From: Nonomuraea angiospora
GTDB lineage: Bacteria > Actinomycetota > Actinomycetes > Streptosporangiales > Streptosporangiaceae
Length of the DNA stretch: 64,000 bases
NCBI RefSeq assembly: GCF_014873145.1
Contig: NZ_JADBEK010000001.1
Coordinates: 11,966,001 to 12,030,000, forward strand
Direction: 5' to 3'
Positions 29,453 through 38,058 of the stretch are shown here, piece after piece (the stretch's first letter is position 1; every line of letters begins with the position of its first letter). The translations under genes were made by a program, and so were the position numbers. The notes under the pieces are model-generated. The model ran no database searches. It had not been told where the DNA came from and saw nothing but the letters and a program-made list of their open reading frames with translations.

Positions 29453-30745
29453 TCAGCCGATCCGCTCGCGGCGGCCCAGGATGCCCTGCGGCCGGACGAG
29501 GAGCACGATGATGAGTACGGCCAGCGCGCCTACGCTCTTGAGCTCCGGCGGCACCCACAGGGTGGAGACCTGGATGAACAGGCCCACCACCAGCGAGCCG
29601 ACCAGGGCGCCGAACGCGGTGCCGAGCCCGCCGAGCGTCACACCGGCGAAGATGAGCAGCAGGATGTCCTGGCCCATCGTGTATTTGAGGCTCTGCGACA
29701 GGCCGAGCATGATGCCCGCGAGCGCGGCGATGGCGCCGCCCGCGGTCCAGATGATCCGGATGACCCGGTCGACGTTGATGCCGGACGAGGCCGCGAGCGC
29801 GGGGTTGTCGGCCACGGCGCGGGCCGCCTTGCCGGTGCGGGTGCGCATCAGGGCCAGACCGACGATGATCAGGACCGCGAGCTCGATGCCCATGGCGACG
29901 AAGTTCTTGGGGGCGGCCGTGATGGGGCCGACCTGGATGCCGGGCTGGGCGGTGTACTGGGCGAAGGCCTCGTTCTGGCCGCCGAAGAAGATCAGGAACA
30001 CGTACCGCAGGAAGAGCGCCACGCCGATCGAGATGATCATCATGGCGATGGTGCCGGTGCCGCGCCTGCGCAGCTGGCCCCAGAACAGGCGGTCCTGGAG
30101 GTAGCCGAGGAGGCCGCCGACCACGACCGCGATGATGGCGGCGGGGATGATATGGAGCCCGAAGCCCACGTTGAACGCATAGGCGAGGATCGCGCCGAGC
30201 GTGACCAGCTCGCCGTGGGCGAAGTTGGTCAGGCCGGTCGTGCCGTAGATGAGCGACAGACCGAGCGCGGCCAGGGCGATGATCAGGCCGAGGTTGAGGC
30301 CCTCGAAGGTCAGCTGCGCGGCCGTCGTCCAGAACGAGCTCTCGCCGCCGCCCTCCTCCTGCTGCTGCTGCCCAGGGGCGCCCTTGGCCTCGAGGGCGAA
30401 CAGGACCGTCGAGCAGTTGTCCTCGAAGACGGTCGGCGTGCGGACATTGTTGCCGCCACGCACCTGCGCGTTCTGCGGAAGGCTGCTGACATCCAGGGTG
30501 ACCTTGTACTTACCGGCCTTGTCGACCTGAACGTCCCAAGTGCCTTGTGCGTTGCTCGTGACCTCCTTAACGGGTTGTCCGCTCTCGGTGGTCACGGCGA
30601 TTTTGGCGCCGTTCACTGGCTGGCCTTGGAGTTTGAGTGTTCCCCTCAGTCCCTGGCAGTCGGCCGGCCCCGCGTGAGCGGGGCTGGCCAGCAGGAAGAC
30701 GAGTCCACCCAGGAAGGCCGTGAACGCGATCACGGCTCTGCGCAA
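29453..30745 (-). CDS. livH: LivH permease with signal peptide and extracellular beta-sandwich domain
   Basis: A 430-residue protein from a TTG at 30745, chosen because GAGGGAG lies 5 nt upstream and a clean signal peptide follows (MRRAVIAFTAFLGGLVFLLA, then SPAHA). Residues 27-120 resemble a carboxypeptidase-regulatory/Cna-B fold (LRGTLKLQGQPVNGAKIAV; NAQGTWDVQVDKAGKYKVTL) with a Cys pair (C30, C111). A Gln/Glu/Gly linker follows, then a standard LivH permease (139-430: YGTTGLTNFAHGELVTLGA, GRRERIG end). Typical LivH proteins are about 290 residues and lack the domain. First gene of the livHMGF operon. Confidence 0.92.
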   Translation of the reverse strand: MRRAVIAFTAFLGGLVFLLASPAHAGPADCQGLRGTLKLQGQPVNGAKIAVTTESGQPVKEVTSNAQGTWDVQVDKAGKYKVTLDVSSLPQNAQVRGGNNVRTPTVFEDNCSTVLFALEAKGAPGQQQQEEGGGESSFWTTAAQLTFEGLNLGLIIALAALGLSLIYGTTGLTNFAHGELVTLGAILAYAFNVGFGLHIIPAAIIAVVVGGLLGYLQDRLFWGQLRRRGTGTIAMMIISIGVALFLRYVFLIFFGGQNEAFAQYTAQPGIQVGPITAAPKNFVAMGIELAVLIIVGLALMRTRTGKAARAVADNPALAASSGINVDRVIRIIWTAGGAIAALAGIMLGLSQSLKYTMGQDILLLIFAGVTLGGLGTAFGALVGSLVVGLFIQVSTLWVPPELKSVGALAVLIIVLLVRPQGILGRRERIG

Positions 30746-31131
30746 TGGTGCTCCCTCAAGTAGGTCAAGGCGGGGTTGTGCCCCTCCATCTCGACACGCG
30801 CGCATCGCAGGCACAACTGGGATGCTGTGGCGGGAGCTTATTCTGGTGTCGCCCGGTTCAGTATCGTTCGTCACCAATTAGTGACATGTGTGTGTCGCTG
30901 ATGTGAGCAAACAACAAGCCAGGTCAGGGGCTAAATGGCCGGAGACGCCTGGCGGCTTGGTGAACGAATCCATAACGATCGCCGCAAAACGTGGACGAGC
31001 CCGCGCGGGTGGCCTTTGGGACCGTGTAGGGCTTCCCCGGCCGCACACGTTTTCTACTGGGCCGCCCCGCGGGGCTCGCGTTCGGACCACCGTATCGAGC
31101 CACGGGCGCGGCGCGCAAAGGGACAGGAGTT
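30746..31131. other. Intergenic region upstream of livH
   Basis: No gene is supported. The 386 bp separates the livH start from the thioesterase stop and should hold the liv operon promoter. A near-palindrome, GTCAC-N6-GTGAC, lies at 30870-30885, and a GCCAGG/CCTGGC hairpin at about 30918-30952. No known riboswitch is apparent to me. Confidence 0.5.
30870..30885. promoter_or_regulatory. GTCAC-N6-GTGAC inverted repeat upstream of livH
   Basis: The arms GTCAC (30870-30874) and GTGAC (30881-30885) are exact inverses with an AT-rich centre (CAATTA). It lies about 125 bp before the livH start and is a candidate operator for a dimeric regulator. It also resembles two GlnR-like GTnAC halves, but not in the canonical orientation. 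Confidence 0.4.
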
Positions 31132-31545
31132 TCACCTGTCGCGCAACATGCACGTGAGACGAGAGGTGCAGACGAGCTTCCCCTGCTCGTCGGTGATCTC
31201 GATGCCGTACGTCGCCAGCGTCCGGCCGCCGTGCAGCCTGGTCGCCACGCCCGTGACGTGCCCGGCGGTCGCCGAGCGGTGGTGGGTGGCGTTGATCTCG
31301 ATGCCCACGGCGATGCGCTCGGGGCCCGCGTGGATGGCGGCCGCCACCGAGCCCAGCGTCTCGGCCAGCACCGCCGAGGCCCCGCCGTGCAGCAGGCCGT
31401 AGGGCTGGGTGTTGCCCGCGACCGGCATGCGGCCCACGACCCGCTCGGGGCCGGCCTCGAGGAACTCGATGCCCATGCGGTCGGCCAGCGTGCCCTCGTG
31501 CACGGCGCCGAGCACCGAGAAGTCCAGGGGGTTGGTCTGCGTCAA
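31132..31545 (-). CDS. Hotdog-fold thioesterase (PaaI-like)
   Basis: A 137-residue protein that hydrolyses acyl-CoA thioesters. The catalytic helix segment YGLLHGGASAVLAETLGSVA carries the conserved HGG and Glu. The strands VVGRMPVAGNTQ, GIEINATHHRSA and GHVTGVATRLHGGRTLATYG fit the PaaI/YbgC hotdog. The acyl substrate (possibly hydroxyphenylacetyl- or 1,4-dihydroxy-2-naphthoyl-CoA) cannot be told. It is divergent from polA. Confidence 0.92.
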   Translation of the reverse strand: MTQTNPLDFSVLGAVHEGTLADRMGIEFLEAGPERVVGRMPVAGNTQPYGLLHGGASAVLAETLGSVAAAIHAGPERIAVGIEINATHHRSATAGHVTGVATRLHGGRTLATYGIEITDEQGKLVCTSRLTCMLRDR

Positions 31546-31578
31546 AGGGACGTCTCCACTCTTTCGAGCTCAGGTTTT

Positions 31579-31601
31579 CTGTCGCAGACGCAGACTAGGC
31601 T
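31579..31601 (+). promoter_or_regulatory. PafBC/RecA-NDp-like promoter of polA
   Basis: CTGTCGCAG (31579-31587), exactly 8 bp, then TAGGCT (31596-31601). The published damage promoter is TTGTCRGTG-N8-TAnnnT; six of nine upstream bases and the spacing match. The GTG start lies 7 nt past the -10, so the mRNA is probably leaderless. Confidence 0.5.
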
Positions 31602-31607
31602 GCGGGT

Positions 31608-34298
31608 GTGCCGAAGAGTGAAGTGACCCCCAGCCGCCCGCGCCTGTTGCTGCTTGACGGGCATTCCCTGGCCTACCGCGCTTTCTACGCGCTCAAGGAC
31701 GCCAACCTGATGACCACCGATGGTCAGCACACCGAGGCGGTCTACGGGTTCACCTCGATGCTGACCAATGTCCTGCGCGACGAGCAGCCGACCCACGTGG
31801 CGGTCGCCTTCGACAGGTCGGAGCCGACGTTCCGCCACGAGGCCTACTCCGACTACAAGGCCAACCGGAGCGAGACGCCGGAGGACTTCCGCGGTCAGAT
31901 GCAGCTCATCTACGAGCTGCTCGACATCCTGCGCATCCCGCGCCTGTCCAAGGCGGGCTTCGAGGCCGACGACCTCATCGCCACGCTCGCCACCCGCGCC
32001 GACGGCGAGGGCATGGACGTCCTGATCGTCACGGGCGACCGCGACGCGCTGCAGCTGGTCAACGAGCGCGTCACCGTCCTGATGACCCGGCGCGGCATCA
32101 GCGACATGACCAGGTTCACGCCCGACGCCGTGGTCGAGAAGTACGGCCTGACGCCGCAGCAGTATCCCGACTTCGCCGCCCTGCGCGGCGACCCCAGCGA
32201 CAACCTGCTGAGCATCCCGAGCGTGGGCGAGAAGACCGCCGCCAAGTGGGTGCGCGAGTTCGGCTCGCTGACCGCGCTGGTCGACCGGGTCGACGAGGTC
32301 AAGGGCAAGGTCGGCGACAAGCTGCGCGAGCACGTCGCCCAGGTGCTGATGAACCGGCGCCTGACCGAGCTGCTGCGCGACGTCCCGCTCGACGTCGACC
32401 TCGGCGACCTCACGCAGGGCACGTGGGACCGCGAGGAGATCAACAAGCTGTTCGACTCCCTGCAGATCCGCGGCGAGCTGCGCGAGCGCGTCTTCAAGGT
32501 GCTCGGCAGCGGCGAGCAGGAGCCCGAGCAGGGCTTCGAGGTCGAGACCGTGCTGCTCGGCCCCGACCGGGTGGCCGGCTGGCTGTCGGCGATGCCCGCG
32601 GGCCGGGCCGGGCTGGCCTTCAAGGGCGCCTACGGCAGCGGCACCGGCCGCATCGACGGCATCGCCATCGCCTCGCCCGACGGCACCGCCGCCCACATCG
32701 ACCCCGTCAAGCTCACCGAGGCCGACGAGGCGGCCCTGCGGGCCTGGCTGGGCGACGAGGGCAGGCCCAAGGCCGTCCACGACGCCAAGGGGCCCATCCT
32801 GGCGCTCTGGGCGCAGGGCCTGGACCTGCGCGGCCTGAGCTGCGACACCGCGCTGGCGGCCTATCTGGCGATGCCGGGGCAGCGCACCTTCGCGCTCGAG
32901 GACCTCGCCAGGCGCTACCTCCACCGCGACCTGCGGGCCGAGGAGGAGTCCACCGGGCAGGCCGCGCTGTTCGGCGACGACGAGGACGCCCCGGCCAAGG
33001 ACCTCGCGCTGCGCGCCCACGCCGTGCGCGAGCTGGCCGACTCCCTGGAGACCTTCCTGGCCGGGCGCGGCGGCACCCAGCTCCTGGCCGACGTCGAGCT
33101 GCCCCTGCTGACCGTGCTGGCCGAGCTGGAGCGGGCGGGCATCGCCGTCGACGGCCAATACTTCGCGGGCCTGGAGGCCGAGTTCGGGGCCGCGGTCAAG
33201 CACGCCGTGGAGGAGGCCCACCGCTCCGTCGGCGAGCAGTTCAACCTGGGCTCGCCCAAGCAGCTGCAGGAGATCCTCTTCGTCCGGCTCAACCTCCCCA
33301 AGACGAAGAAGATCAAGACCGGCTACAGCACCGACGCCGACCAGCTCGCCTGGCTGGCCACGCAGACCGAGCACGAGCTGCCGACGATCATGCTGCGCCA
33401 CCGCGACCAGCAGAAGCTGCGCACCACCGTCGAGGGCCTGATCAAGGAGATCTCCGACGACGGGCGCATCCACACCACCTTCAACCAGATCATCGCCGCC
33501 ACCGGCCGCCTGTCCTCCGAGAAGCCCAACCTGCAGAACATCCCGATCCGCACCGCCGAGGGCCGCCGCATCCGGCAGGGCTTCGTGGTCGGCGAAGGCT
33601 ACGAGACGCTGCTGACGGCCGACTACAGCCAGATCGAGCTGCGCATCATGGCCCACCTGTCGGGCGACGAGTCGCTGATCGCGGCGTTCGAGTCGGGCCA
33701 CGACTTCCACCAGGCCACCGCCGCGCGCGTGTTCGACCTGCCGCCCGAGCAGATCGACGGCGAGCTGCGGGCCCGCATCAAGGCCATGAACTACGGCCTG
33801 GCCTACGGCCTGTCCGACTTCGGGCTGTCCGGCCAGCTCAACATCCCGGTCTCGGAGGCGCGGGCCCTGAAGGAGGAATACTTCACCGAGTTCGGCGGCG
33901 TGCGCGACTTCCTGCAGGCCATCGTCCAGCAGGCGCGCACCGACGGCTACACCGAGACGATCATGGGCCGCCGCCGCTACCTGCCCGACCTCACCAGCGA
34001 CAACCGCCAGCGTCGCGAGATGGCCGAGCGGATGGCGCTCAACGCCCCCATCCAGGGCTCGGCCGCCGACATCATCAAGGTCGCCATGCTCAACGTCCAC
34101 CAGGCCATCCGCGAGGAGAAGCTGGCCTCCAGGATGCTGCTGCAGGTCCACGACGAGCTGGTCTTCGAGGTCGCGCCAGGGGAGCTGGAGCAGCTCAGGC
34201 AGCTCGTGTGCGACCAGATGAACGCCGCCTACCACCTGCGCGTCCCGCTGGAGGTCTCCGTGGGCGTCGGGCGTACGTGGGAGGACGCCGGGCACTGA
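31608..34298 (+). CDS. polA: DNA polymerase I
   Basis: An 896-residue repair and Okazaki-fragment polymerase. The N-terminal 5' nuclease (1-300: LLLDGHSLAYRAFYAL, FEADDLIATLA, VTGDRDALQLV, GDPSDNLLSIPSVGEKTA) is intact. The 3'-5' exonuclease domain (about 305-500) has lost the DxE carboxylates (AFKGAYGSG at motif I), as in other actinobacteria. The polymerase has motif A (ADYSQIELRIMAHL), motif B (RIKAMNYGLAYGLSDF) and motif C (LQVHDELVFEV). GTG start. Confidence 0.97.
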   Translation: MPKSEVTPSRPRLLLLDGHSLAYRAFYALKDANLMTTDGQHTEAVYGFTSMLTNVLRDEQPTHVAVAFDRSEPTFRHEAYSDYKANRSETPEDFRGQMQLIYELLDILRIPRLSKAGFEADDLIATLATRADGEGMDVLIVTGDRDALQLVNERVTVLMTRRGISDMTRFTPDAVVEKYGLTPQQYPDFAALRGDPSDNLLSIPSVGEKTAAKWVREFGSLTALVDRVDEVKGKVGDKLREHVAQVLMNRRLTELLRDVPLDVDLGDLTQGTWDREEINKLFDSLQIRGELRERVFKVLGSGEQEPEQGFEVETVLLGPDRVAGWLSAMPAGRAGLAFKGAYGSGTGRIDGIAIASPDGTAAHIDPVKLTEADEAALRAWLGDEGRPKAVHDAKGPILALWAQGLDLRGLSCDTALAAYLAMPGQRTFALEDLARRYLHRDLRAEEESTGQAALFGDDEDAPAKDLALRAHAVRELADSLETFLAGRGGTQLLADVELPLLTVLAELERAGIAVDGQYFAGLEAEFGAAVKHAVEEAHRSVGEQFNLGSPKQLQEILFVRLNLPKTKKIKTGYSTDADQLAWLATQTEHELPTIMLRHRDQQKLRTTVEGLIKEISDDGRIHTTFNQIIAATGRLSSEKPNLQNIPIRTAEGRRIRQGFVVGEGYETLLTADYSQIELRIMAHLSGDESLIAAFESGHDFHQATAARVFDLPPEQIDGELRARIKAMNYGLAYGLSDFGLSGQLNIPVSEARALKEEYFTEFGGVRDFLQAIVQQARTDGYTETIMGRRRYLPDLTSDNRQRREMAERMALNAPIQGSAADIIKVAMLNVHQAIREEKLASRMLLQVHDELVFEVAPGELEQLRQLVCDQMNAAYHLRVPLEVSVGVGRTWEDAGH

Positions 34299-34360
34299 CT
34301 GATCATCTCTTTCGACTAACCTGGAGGAAATTTCACCAGGCGGCCAGGAGCTCTGTGCGG

Positions 34361-35449
34361 ATGTCAGCGTCCCTCACGCGGATCATCGGCATCGCCAACG
34401 TGGCGGTGGTGGCGGTGGCCCTCGTCGGCCTGAGCCTCTTACCGTCCGAGCAGCGCCCCCACGCCGAGCCGAAGGACGTGGCCAAGGTCCAGGGCAGCGT
34501 CACGCCGCCGAGCCAGACGCCGGTGGGCGAGCCGCCCGGGGTCGTGGCCACGCCCGAGTTCGCCCGGCAGGTGCACGCCAACGAGGCCGGGCTGGTGCCG
34601 GTCCTGATGTACCACCGGATCCTCCCCAAGCGCCTGGCCTCGATCGACAGGACGCCCGACCAGCTCAGGAAAGAGCTGGAGAAGCTGGCCAAGCAGGGCT
34701 ACGTGCCGATCACCGCCAGAGACTTCGCCACCGGCGACATCAAGGTGCCGGCGGGGAAGTTCCCGGTCGTGCTGACGTTCGACGACGGGCACCCGAGCCA
34801 CTTCGCGCTCGACGCGAACGGCAACCCCAAGGCCGGCACGGCCGTGGCCGTCCTCCAGGAGGTGGCCGGGAAATATCCGGGGTTCCGGCCGGTCGCCACC
34901 TTCTGGATCAACAGGGAGCCGTTCGGGCTGACCGACCGGGAGTCCCAGGAAACCGCCGTCAAGTGGCTGGTCGACCACGGGTACGAGGTGGCCAACCACA
35001 CCTGGAACCACCCCAACCTGCGCGTGCTGCGCAAGAAGAAGGTCCGCGAGCAGATCGTCCGGATCGAACGCCTGCTCAAGAAGCTCGGCGTGCCGGAGTC
35101 GCGGACGATGGCCCTGCCGTTCGGGTCCATGCCCCGGTCGAAGAAGCTCGCCCGTACCGGGTCCTGGGACGGCACCCGGTATGATTTCGCGGGCGTGTTC
35201 CTCGCGGGCGCGGAGCCGTCGCTTTCGCCGTACGCGAAAAAATTCGACCGGGGAGCCATCCAGCGCATCCAGAGCAACGGCAAGAAGGGCGAGTGCCGCA
35301 AGTGGTGCTCGCAGTACTGGCTGGAATGGCTGGACAAGCACCCAGGCGAGCGCTATGTCTCCGACGGCGACCCGGCCCGCATCTCCATACCGGAGAAACT
35401 GCGAGGTAAAATCGACGCCAAGCGCGGACTGCAGGTCATCGCGTATTGA
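34361..35449 (+). CDS. Secreted polysaccharide deacetylase
   Basis: A 362-residue membrane-anchored or secreted NodB-homology hydrolase. One N-terminal hydrophobic segment (IIGIANVAVVAVALVGLSLL) precedes a Pro/Thr-rich linker. NodB motif 1 is VVLTFDDGHPSH (catalytic and metal Asp) and motif 2 is NHTWNHPNL (two His). The C-terminal part has a CRKWC pair. Members deacetylate peptidoglycan or exopolysaccharide; the substrate here is unknown. A GTG at 34355 (AGGAG 4 nt upstream) is an equally possible start. Confidence 0.88.
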   Translation: MSASLTRIIGIANVAVVAVALVGLSLLPSEQRPHAEPKDVAKVQGSVTPPSQTPVGEPPGVVATPEFARQVHANEAGLVPVLMYHRILPKRLASIDRTPDQLRKELEKLAKQGYVPITARDFATGDIKVPAGKFPVVLTFDDGHPSHFALDANGNPKAGTAVAVLQEVAGKYPGFRPVATFWINREPFGLTDRESQETAVKWLVDHGYEVANHTWNHPNLRVLRKKKVREQIVRIERLLKKLGVPESRTMALPFGSMPRSKKLARTGSWDGTRYDFAGVFLAGAEPSLSPYAKKFDRGAIQRIQSNGKKGECRKWCSQYWLEWLDKHPGERYVSDGDPARISIPEKLRGKIDAKRGLQVIAY

Positions 35450-35641
35450 TTGCTCCCCGGATTGACCTCGTTGCGATGGTCTCATATGCTGATCGCTGCG
35501 CTGTGGGCTCGCGCGCGCCTCAGACGGAGCGGGCTCGCGCTCGGTCACGTCGATGTCGTAATTCCTCGGCTTGATGCGGAAGAGGGCCTGCCGCGCATCC
35601 GCCACATCGACATCCTGTCCGCGTTCGGAGCAATTCCACAC

Positions 35642-37129
35642 ATGACGTCCAGCACTGAGGCCACCTCGAGCACCCCGCAGGTAGCGGTCAACGACATCGG
35701 GTCCGAGGAAGCCTTCCTCGCGGCGATCGACGAGACCATCAAGTACTTCAACGACGGCGACATCGTCGAGGGCACCGTCGTCAAGGTCGATCGAGACGAG
35801 GTTCTTCTCGATATCGGCTACAAGACCGAGGGTGTCATCCCCTCGCGTGAGCTTTCCATCAAGCACGATGTCGACCCTGCTGACGTCGTGGAAGTGGGAG
35901 AGCACGTCGAAGCCCTGGTCCTTCAGAAGGAGGACAAAGAGGGCCGCCTGATCCTGTCCAAGAAGCGCGCGCAGTACGAGCGCGCCTGGGGCACGATCGA
36001 GAAGATCAAGGACGAGGACGGCATCGTCACCGGCACCGTCATCGAGGTCGTCAAGGGTGGTCTCATCCTCGACATCGGCCTGCGGGGCTTCCTGCCGGCG
36101 TCCCTCGTGGAGATGCGCCGCGTCCGCGACCTGCAGCCGTACGTCGGCCGCGAGCTCGAAGCCAAGATCATCGAGCTCGACAAGAACCGCAACAACGTGG
36201 TTCTGTCGCGCCGCGCCTGGCTCGAGCAGACGCAGTCCGAGGTTCGCCAGACGTTCCTCAACACCCTCCAGAAGGGTCAGGTCCGCAAGGGCGTCGTCTC
36301 CTCGATCGTCAACTTCGGCGCCTTCGTCGACCTCGGTGGGGTCGACGGCCTGGTCCACGTGTCCGAGCTGTCCTGGAAGCACATCGACCACCCCTCCGAG
36401 GTTGTCGAGGTCGGCCAGGAGGTCACGGTCGAGGTCCTCGACGTCGACATGGAGCGCGAGCGCGTCTCCCTGTCGCTCAAGGCGACCCAGGAAGACCCGT
36501 GGCAGCAGTTCGCCCGCACCCACCAGATCGGCCAGGTCGTTCCGGGCCGCGTCACCAAGCTGGTGCCGTTCGGCGCGTTCGTCCGGGTCGAGGAGGGCAT
36601 CGAGGGCCTGGTCCACATCTCCGAGCTGGCCGAGCGCCACGTGGAGATCCCGGAGCAGGTCGTCCAGGTCGGCGACGAGATCTTCGTCAAGATCATCGAC
36701 ATCGACCTCGACCGTCGCCGCATCAGCCTCTCGCTGAAGCAGGCCAACGAGGGCGTCGGGGCCGAGGTCGAGTTCGACCCGACCCTGTACGGCATGGCGG
36801 CCACGTACGACGACCAGGGCAACTACATCTACCCCGAGGGCTTCGACCCGGAGACCGGGGAGTGGCTCGAGGGCTTCGACAAGCAGCGCGAGGAGTGGGA
36901 GCGGCAGTACGCCGAGGCCCAGACGCGCTTCGAGGCTCACCGGAAGCAGATCGAGGAGGCCCGCAAGGCCGAGGCGGAGGCCGGCGAGGCCGCTCCCTCG
37001 TCCTACAGCGGTGAGACGCAGGCTCCGGCCGGCGGCTCCTCCTCCTCGTCGGCCCCGGCCAGCGGCGCGCTCGCCTCTGACGAGGCGCTCGCGGCTCTGC
37101 GCGAGAAGCTCGCGGGCGGCCAGAGCTGA
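35642..37129 (+). CDS. rpsA: Ribosomal protein bS1
   Basis: A 495-residue mRNA-binding ribosomal protein with four S1 domains (about 35-105, 123-190, 208-278 and 294-364). The third and fourth are most conserved (VVSSIVNFGAFVDLGGVDGL; VTKLVPFGAFVRVEEGIEGL). An acidic, Ser/Ala-rich tail replaces domains 5-6 of E. coli S1, as is usual in actinobacteria. The ATG at 35642 was chosen for the family-typical MTSSTEATSSTPQVAVNDIG start. The frame stays open 64 codons upstream, and only a distant GGAG precedes the ATG. Confidence 0.97.
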   Translation: MTSSTEATSSTPQVAVNDIGSEEAFLAAIDETIKYFNDGDIVEGTVVKVDRDEVLLDIGYKTEGVIPSRELSIKHDVDPADVVEVGEHVEALVLQKEDKEGRLILSKKRAQYERAWGTIEKIKDEDGIVTGTVIEVVKGGLILDIGLRGFLPASLVEMRRVRDLQPYVGRELEAKIIELDKNRNNVVLSRRAWLEQTQSEVRQTFLNTLQKGQVRKGVVSSIVNFGAFVDLGGVDGLVHVSELSWKHIDHPSEVVEVGQEVTVEVLDVDMERERVSLSLKATQEDPWQQFARTHQIGQVVPGRVTKLVPFGAFVRVEEGIEGLVHISELAERHVEIPEQVVQVGDEIFVKIIDIDLDRRRISLSLKQANEGVGAEVEFDPTLYGMAATYDDQGNYIYPEGFDPETGEWLEGFDKQREEWERQYAEAQTRFEAHRKQIEEARKAEAEAGEAAPSSYSGETQAPAGGSSSSSAPASGALASDEALAALREKLAGGQS

Positions 37130-37163
37130 CCCTCGGGTCCAGCTGAGGCACAGCCTTAACTCC

Positions 37164-37199
37164 GGAAGGCCCCGTACCGTTCGCGGTGCGGGGCCTTCC
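37164..37199 (+). terminator. Terminator of rpsA
   Basis: GGAAGGCCCCG (37164-37174) pairs with CGGGGCCTTCC (37189-37199), extended by imperfect inner pairing. It lies 35 bp after the rpsA stop and lacks a T-run. Confidence 0.8.
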
Positions 37200-37350
37200 G
37201 CATGCCTGCCCCTTCGAGCGTTGCGCGCCAGGGGTTCTCGGACGGCCGCCGATGCCCGCCTCTTGGCAGCGGGCGCTCCACGGCACCAGGACCTGCCGCT
37301 GCTGTGGACTCCGGTCTCCGTGTGCCCAACTGGCGCGCCCGCCTCCCTGG

Positions 37351-37434
37351 GTCCGATTCCATCAGTCCGATTCCGTGGGCCTGCCTCCGTGAGTCCGATT
37401 CCGTGGGTGCGATTCCGTAGGTCCGATTCCGTGG
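37351..37434. repeat. 14-bp tandem repeat x6
   Basis: Six head-to-tail units of consensus GTCCGATTCCGTGG; units 2, 4 and 6 are identical and units 1, 3 and 5 diverge. The period is not a multiple of three and the locus is intergenic. Confidence 0.9.
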
Positions 37435-37599
37435 GGCCGCGGCGCTCCGCTGGCACCGTGCCACAGAGGCCCGCGCGGAGGCGTCGCAGCCGCGCCGTTG
37501 GTGTGCGGTGCCGAGGGCGGGCCCGTGGCGCGGGGCGGTCGTCGGCGGGCGCCATGGGGGTGCTGAGGGGGGCGGCGCTCCCCGGGAGAGCGCTGCCGG

Positions 37600-37930
37600 G
37601 CAGGCGCGGCGCTATGCGGGAGCGGCCCCGTGGGCGGGCGTTGTTGTGCGCAGGCGGCGGCGTGTGGGCGGTCCTGTGGGTGGGCGGCGGCGTGCGGGCG
37701 GTCCTGTGGGTGGGCGGTGGTGCTGGGCCAGGTCTCAGGCCGGCGGCGACCTGTGGGCGGCCCCGTGGGCGGGCGTTGCTGTGCGCGGGCGGTGGTGTGC
37801 GGGCGAACCCGTGGGTGGGCGGTGGTGTGCGGGTGGCCCCGTGGGTGGGCGTTGTTGTGTGCGGGCGGCCCCATGGGCGGGTGTTGCCGTGGGGTGTGGC
37901 GCTATGGGCGTATGGGGGGCGGCTTTTCGG
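37600..37930 (+). repeat. G-skewed 30-bp degenerate repeats
   Basis: Two 30-bp units (37653-37682 and 37683-37712, core GGCGGCGGCGTG) differ at one base. Related blocks sharing CCCCGTGGGCGGGCGTTG recur near 37626, 37757 and 37836. Runs of GGG separated by a few bases make G-quadruplexes on the plus strand possible. Confidence 0.75.
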
Positions 37931-38058
37931 ATGAGCCAGTGAGGGGGCGCAGATTTTACTTTGGGTGTTGGCGAGCCCGCCGCTCGCGGCGATCGGCGCT
38001 GACAGACTGACCTGCGCTGTTGACACCACGATCGATTCCCAGGGGCGACGCATTGGGC

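Larger units (their letters stand above)
37130..38058. other. Repeat-rich intergenic region after rpsA
   Basis: This 929-bp gap contains the rpsA terminator, a 14-bp minisatellite and a strongly G-skewed stretch (about 37600-37930) of 30-bp degenerate repeats. Open frames across it are low-complexity (His/Pro/Arg-rich on the minus strand, Gly/Arg/Cys/Val/Trp-rich on the plus strand), reflect the repeats and are not credible proteins. Confidence 0.7.

Noticed and set aside
30888..31157. Small plus-strand frame upstream of livH
   Set aside because: No homology or start signal; the region more likely holds the liv promoter.
35450..35641. N-terminal extension of rpsA (in-frame upstream codons)
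   Set aside because: The family-typical MTSSTEATSSTPQ start is at 35642 and the upstream residues are Arg/Leu-rich and unlike S1.
37351..37434. Possible CRISPR array after rpsA
   Set aside because: Units are head-to-tail 14-bp repeats with no unique spacers and no cas genes nearby.
37362..37874. Pro/His/Arg-rich 170-codon minus-strand frame
   Set aside because: Produced entirely by the G-skewed repeats; not a credible protein.
34439..38053. 1204-codon minus-strand open frame spanning the deacetylase, rpsA and the repeat region
   Set aside because: Composition follows the antisense of real genes and repeats; no start context or fold.
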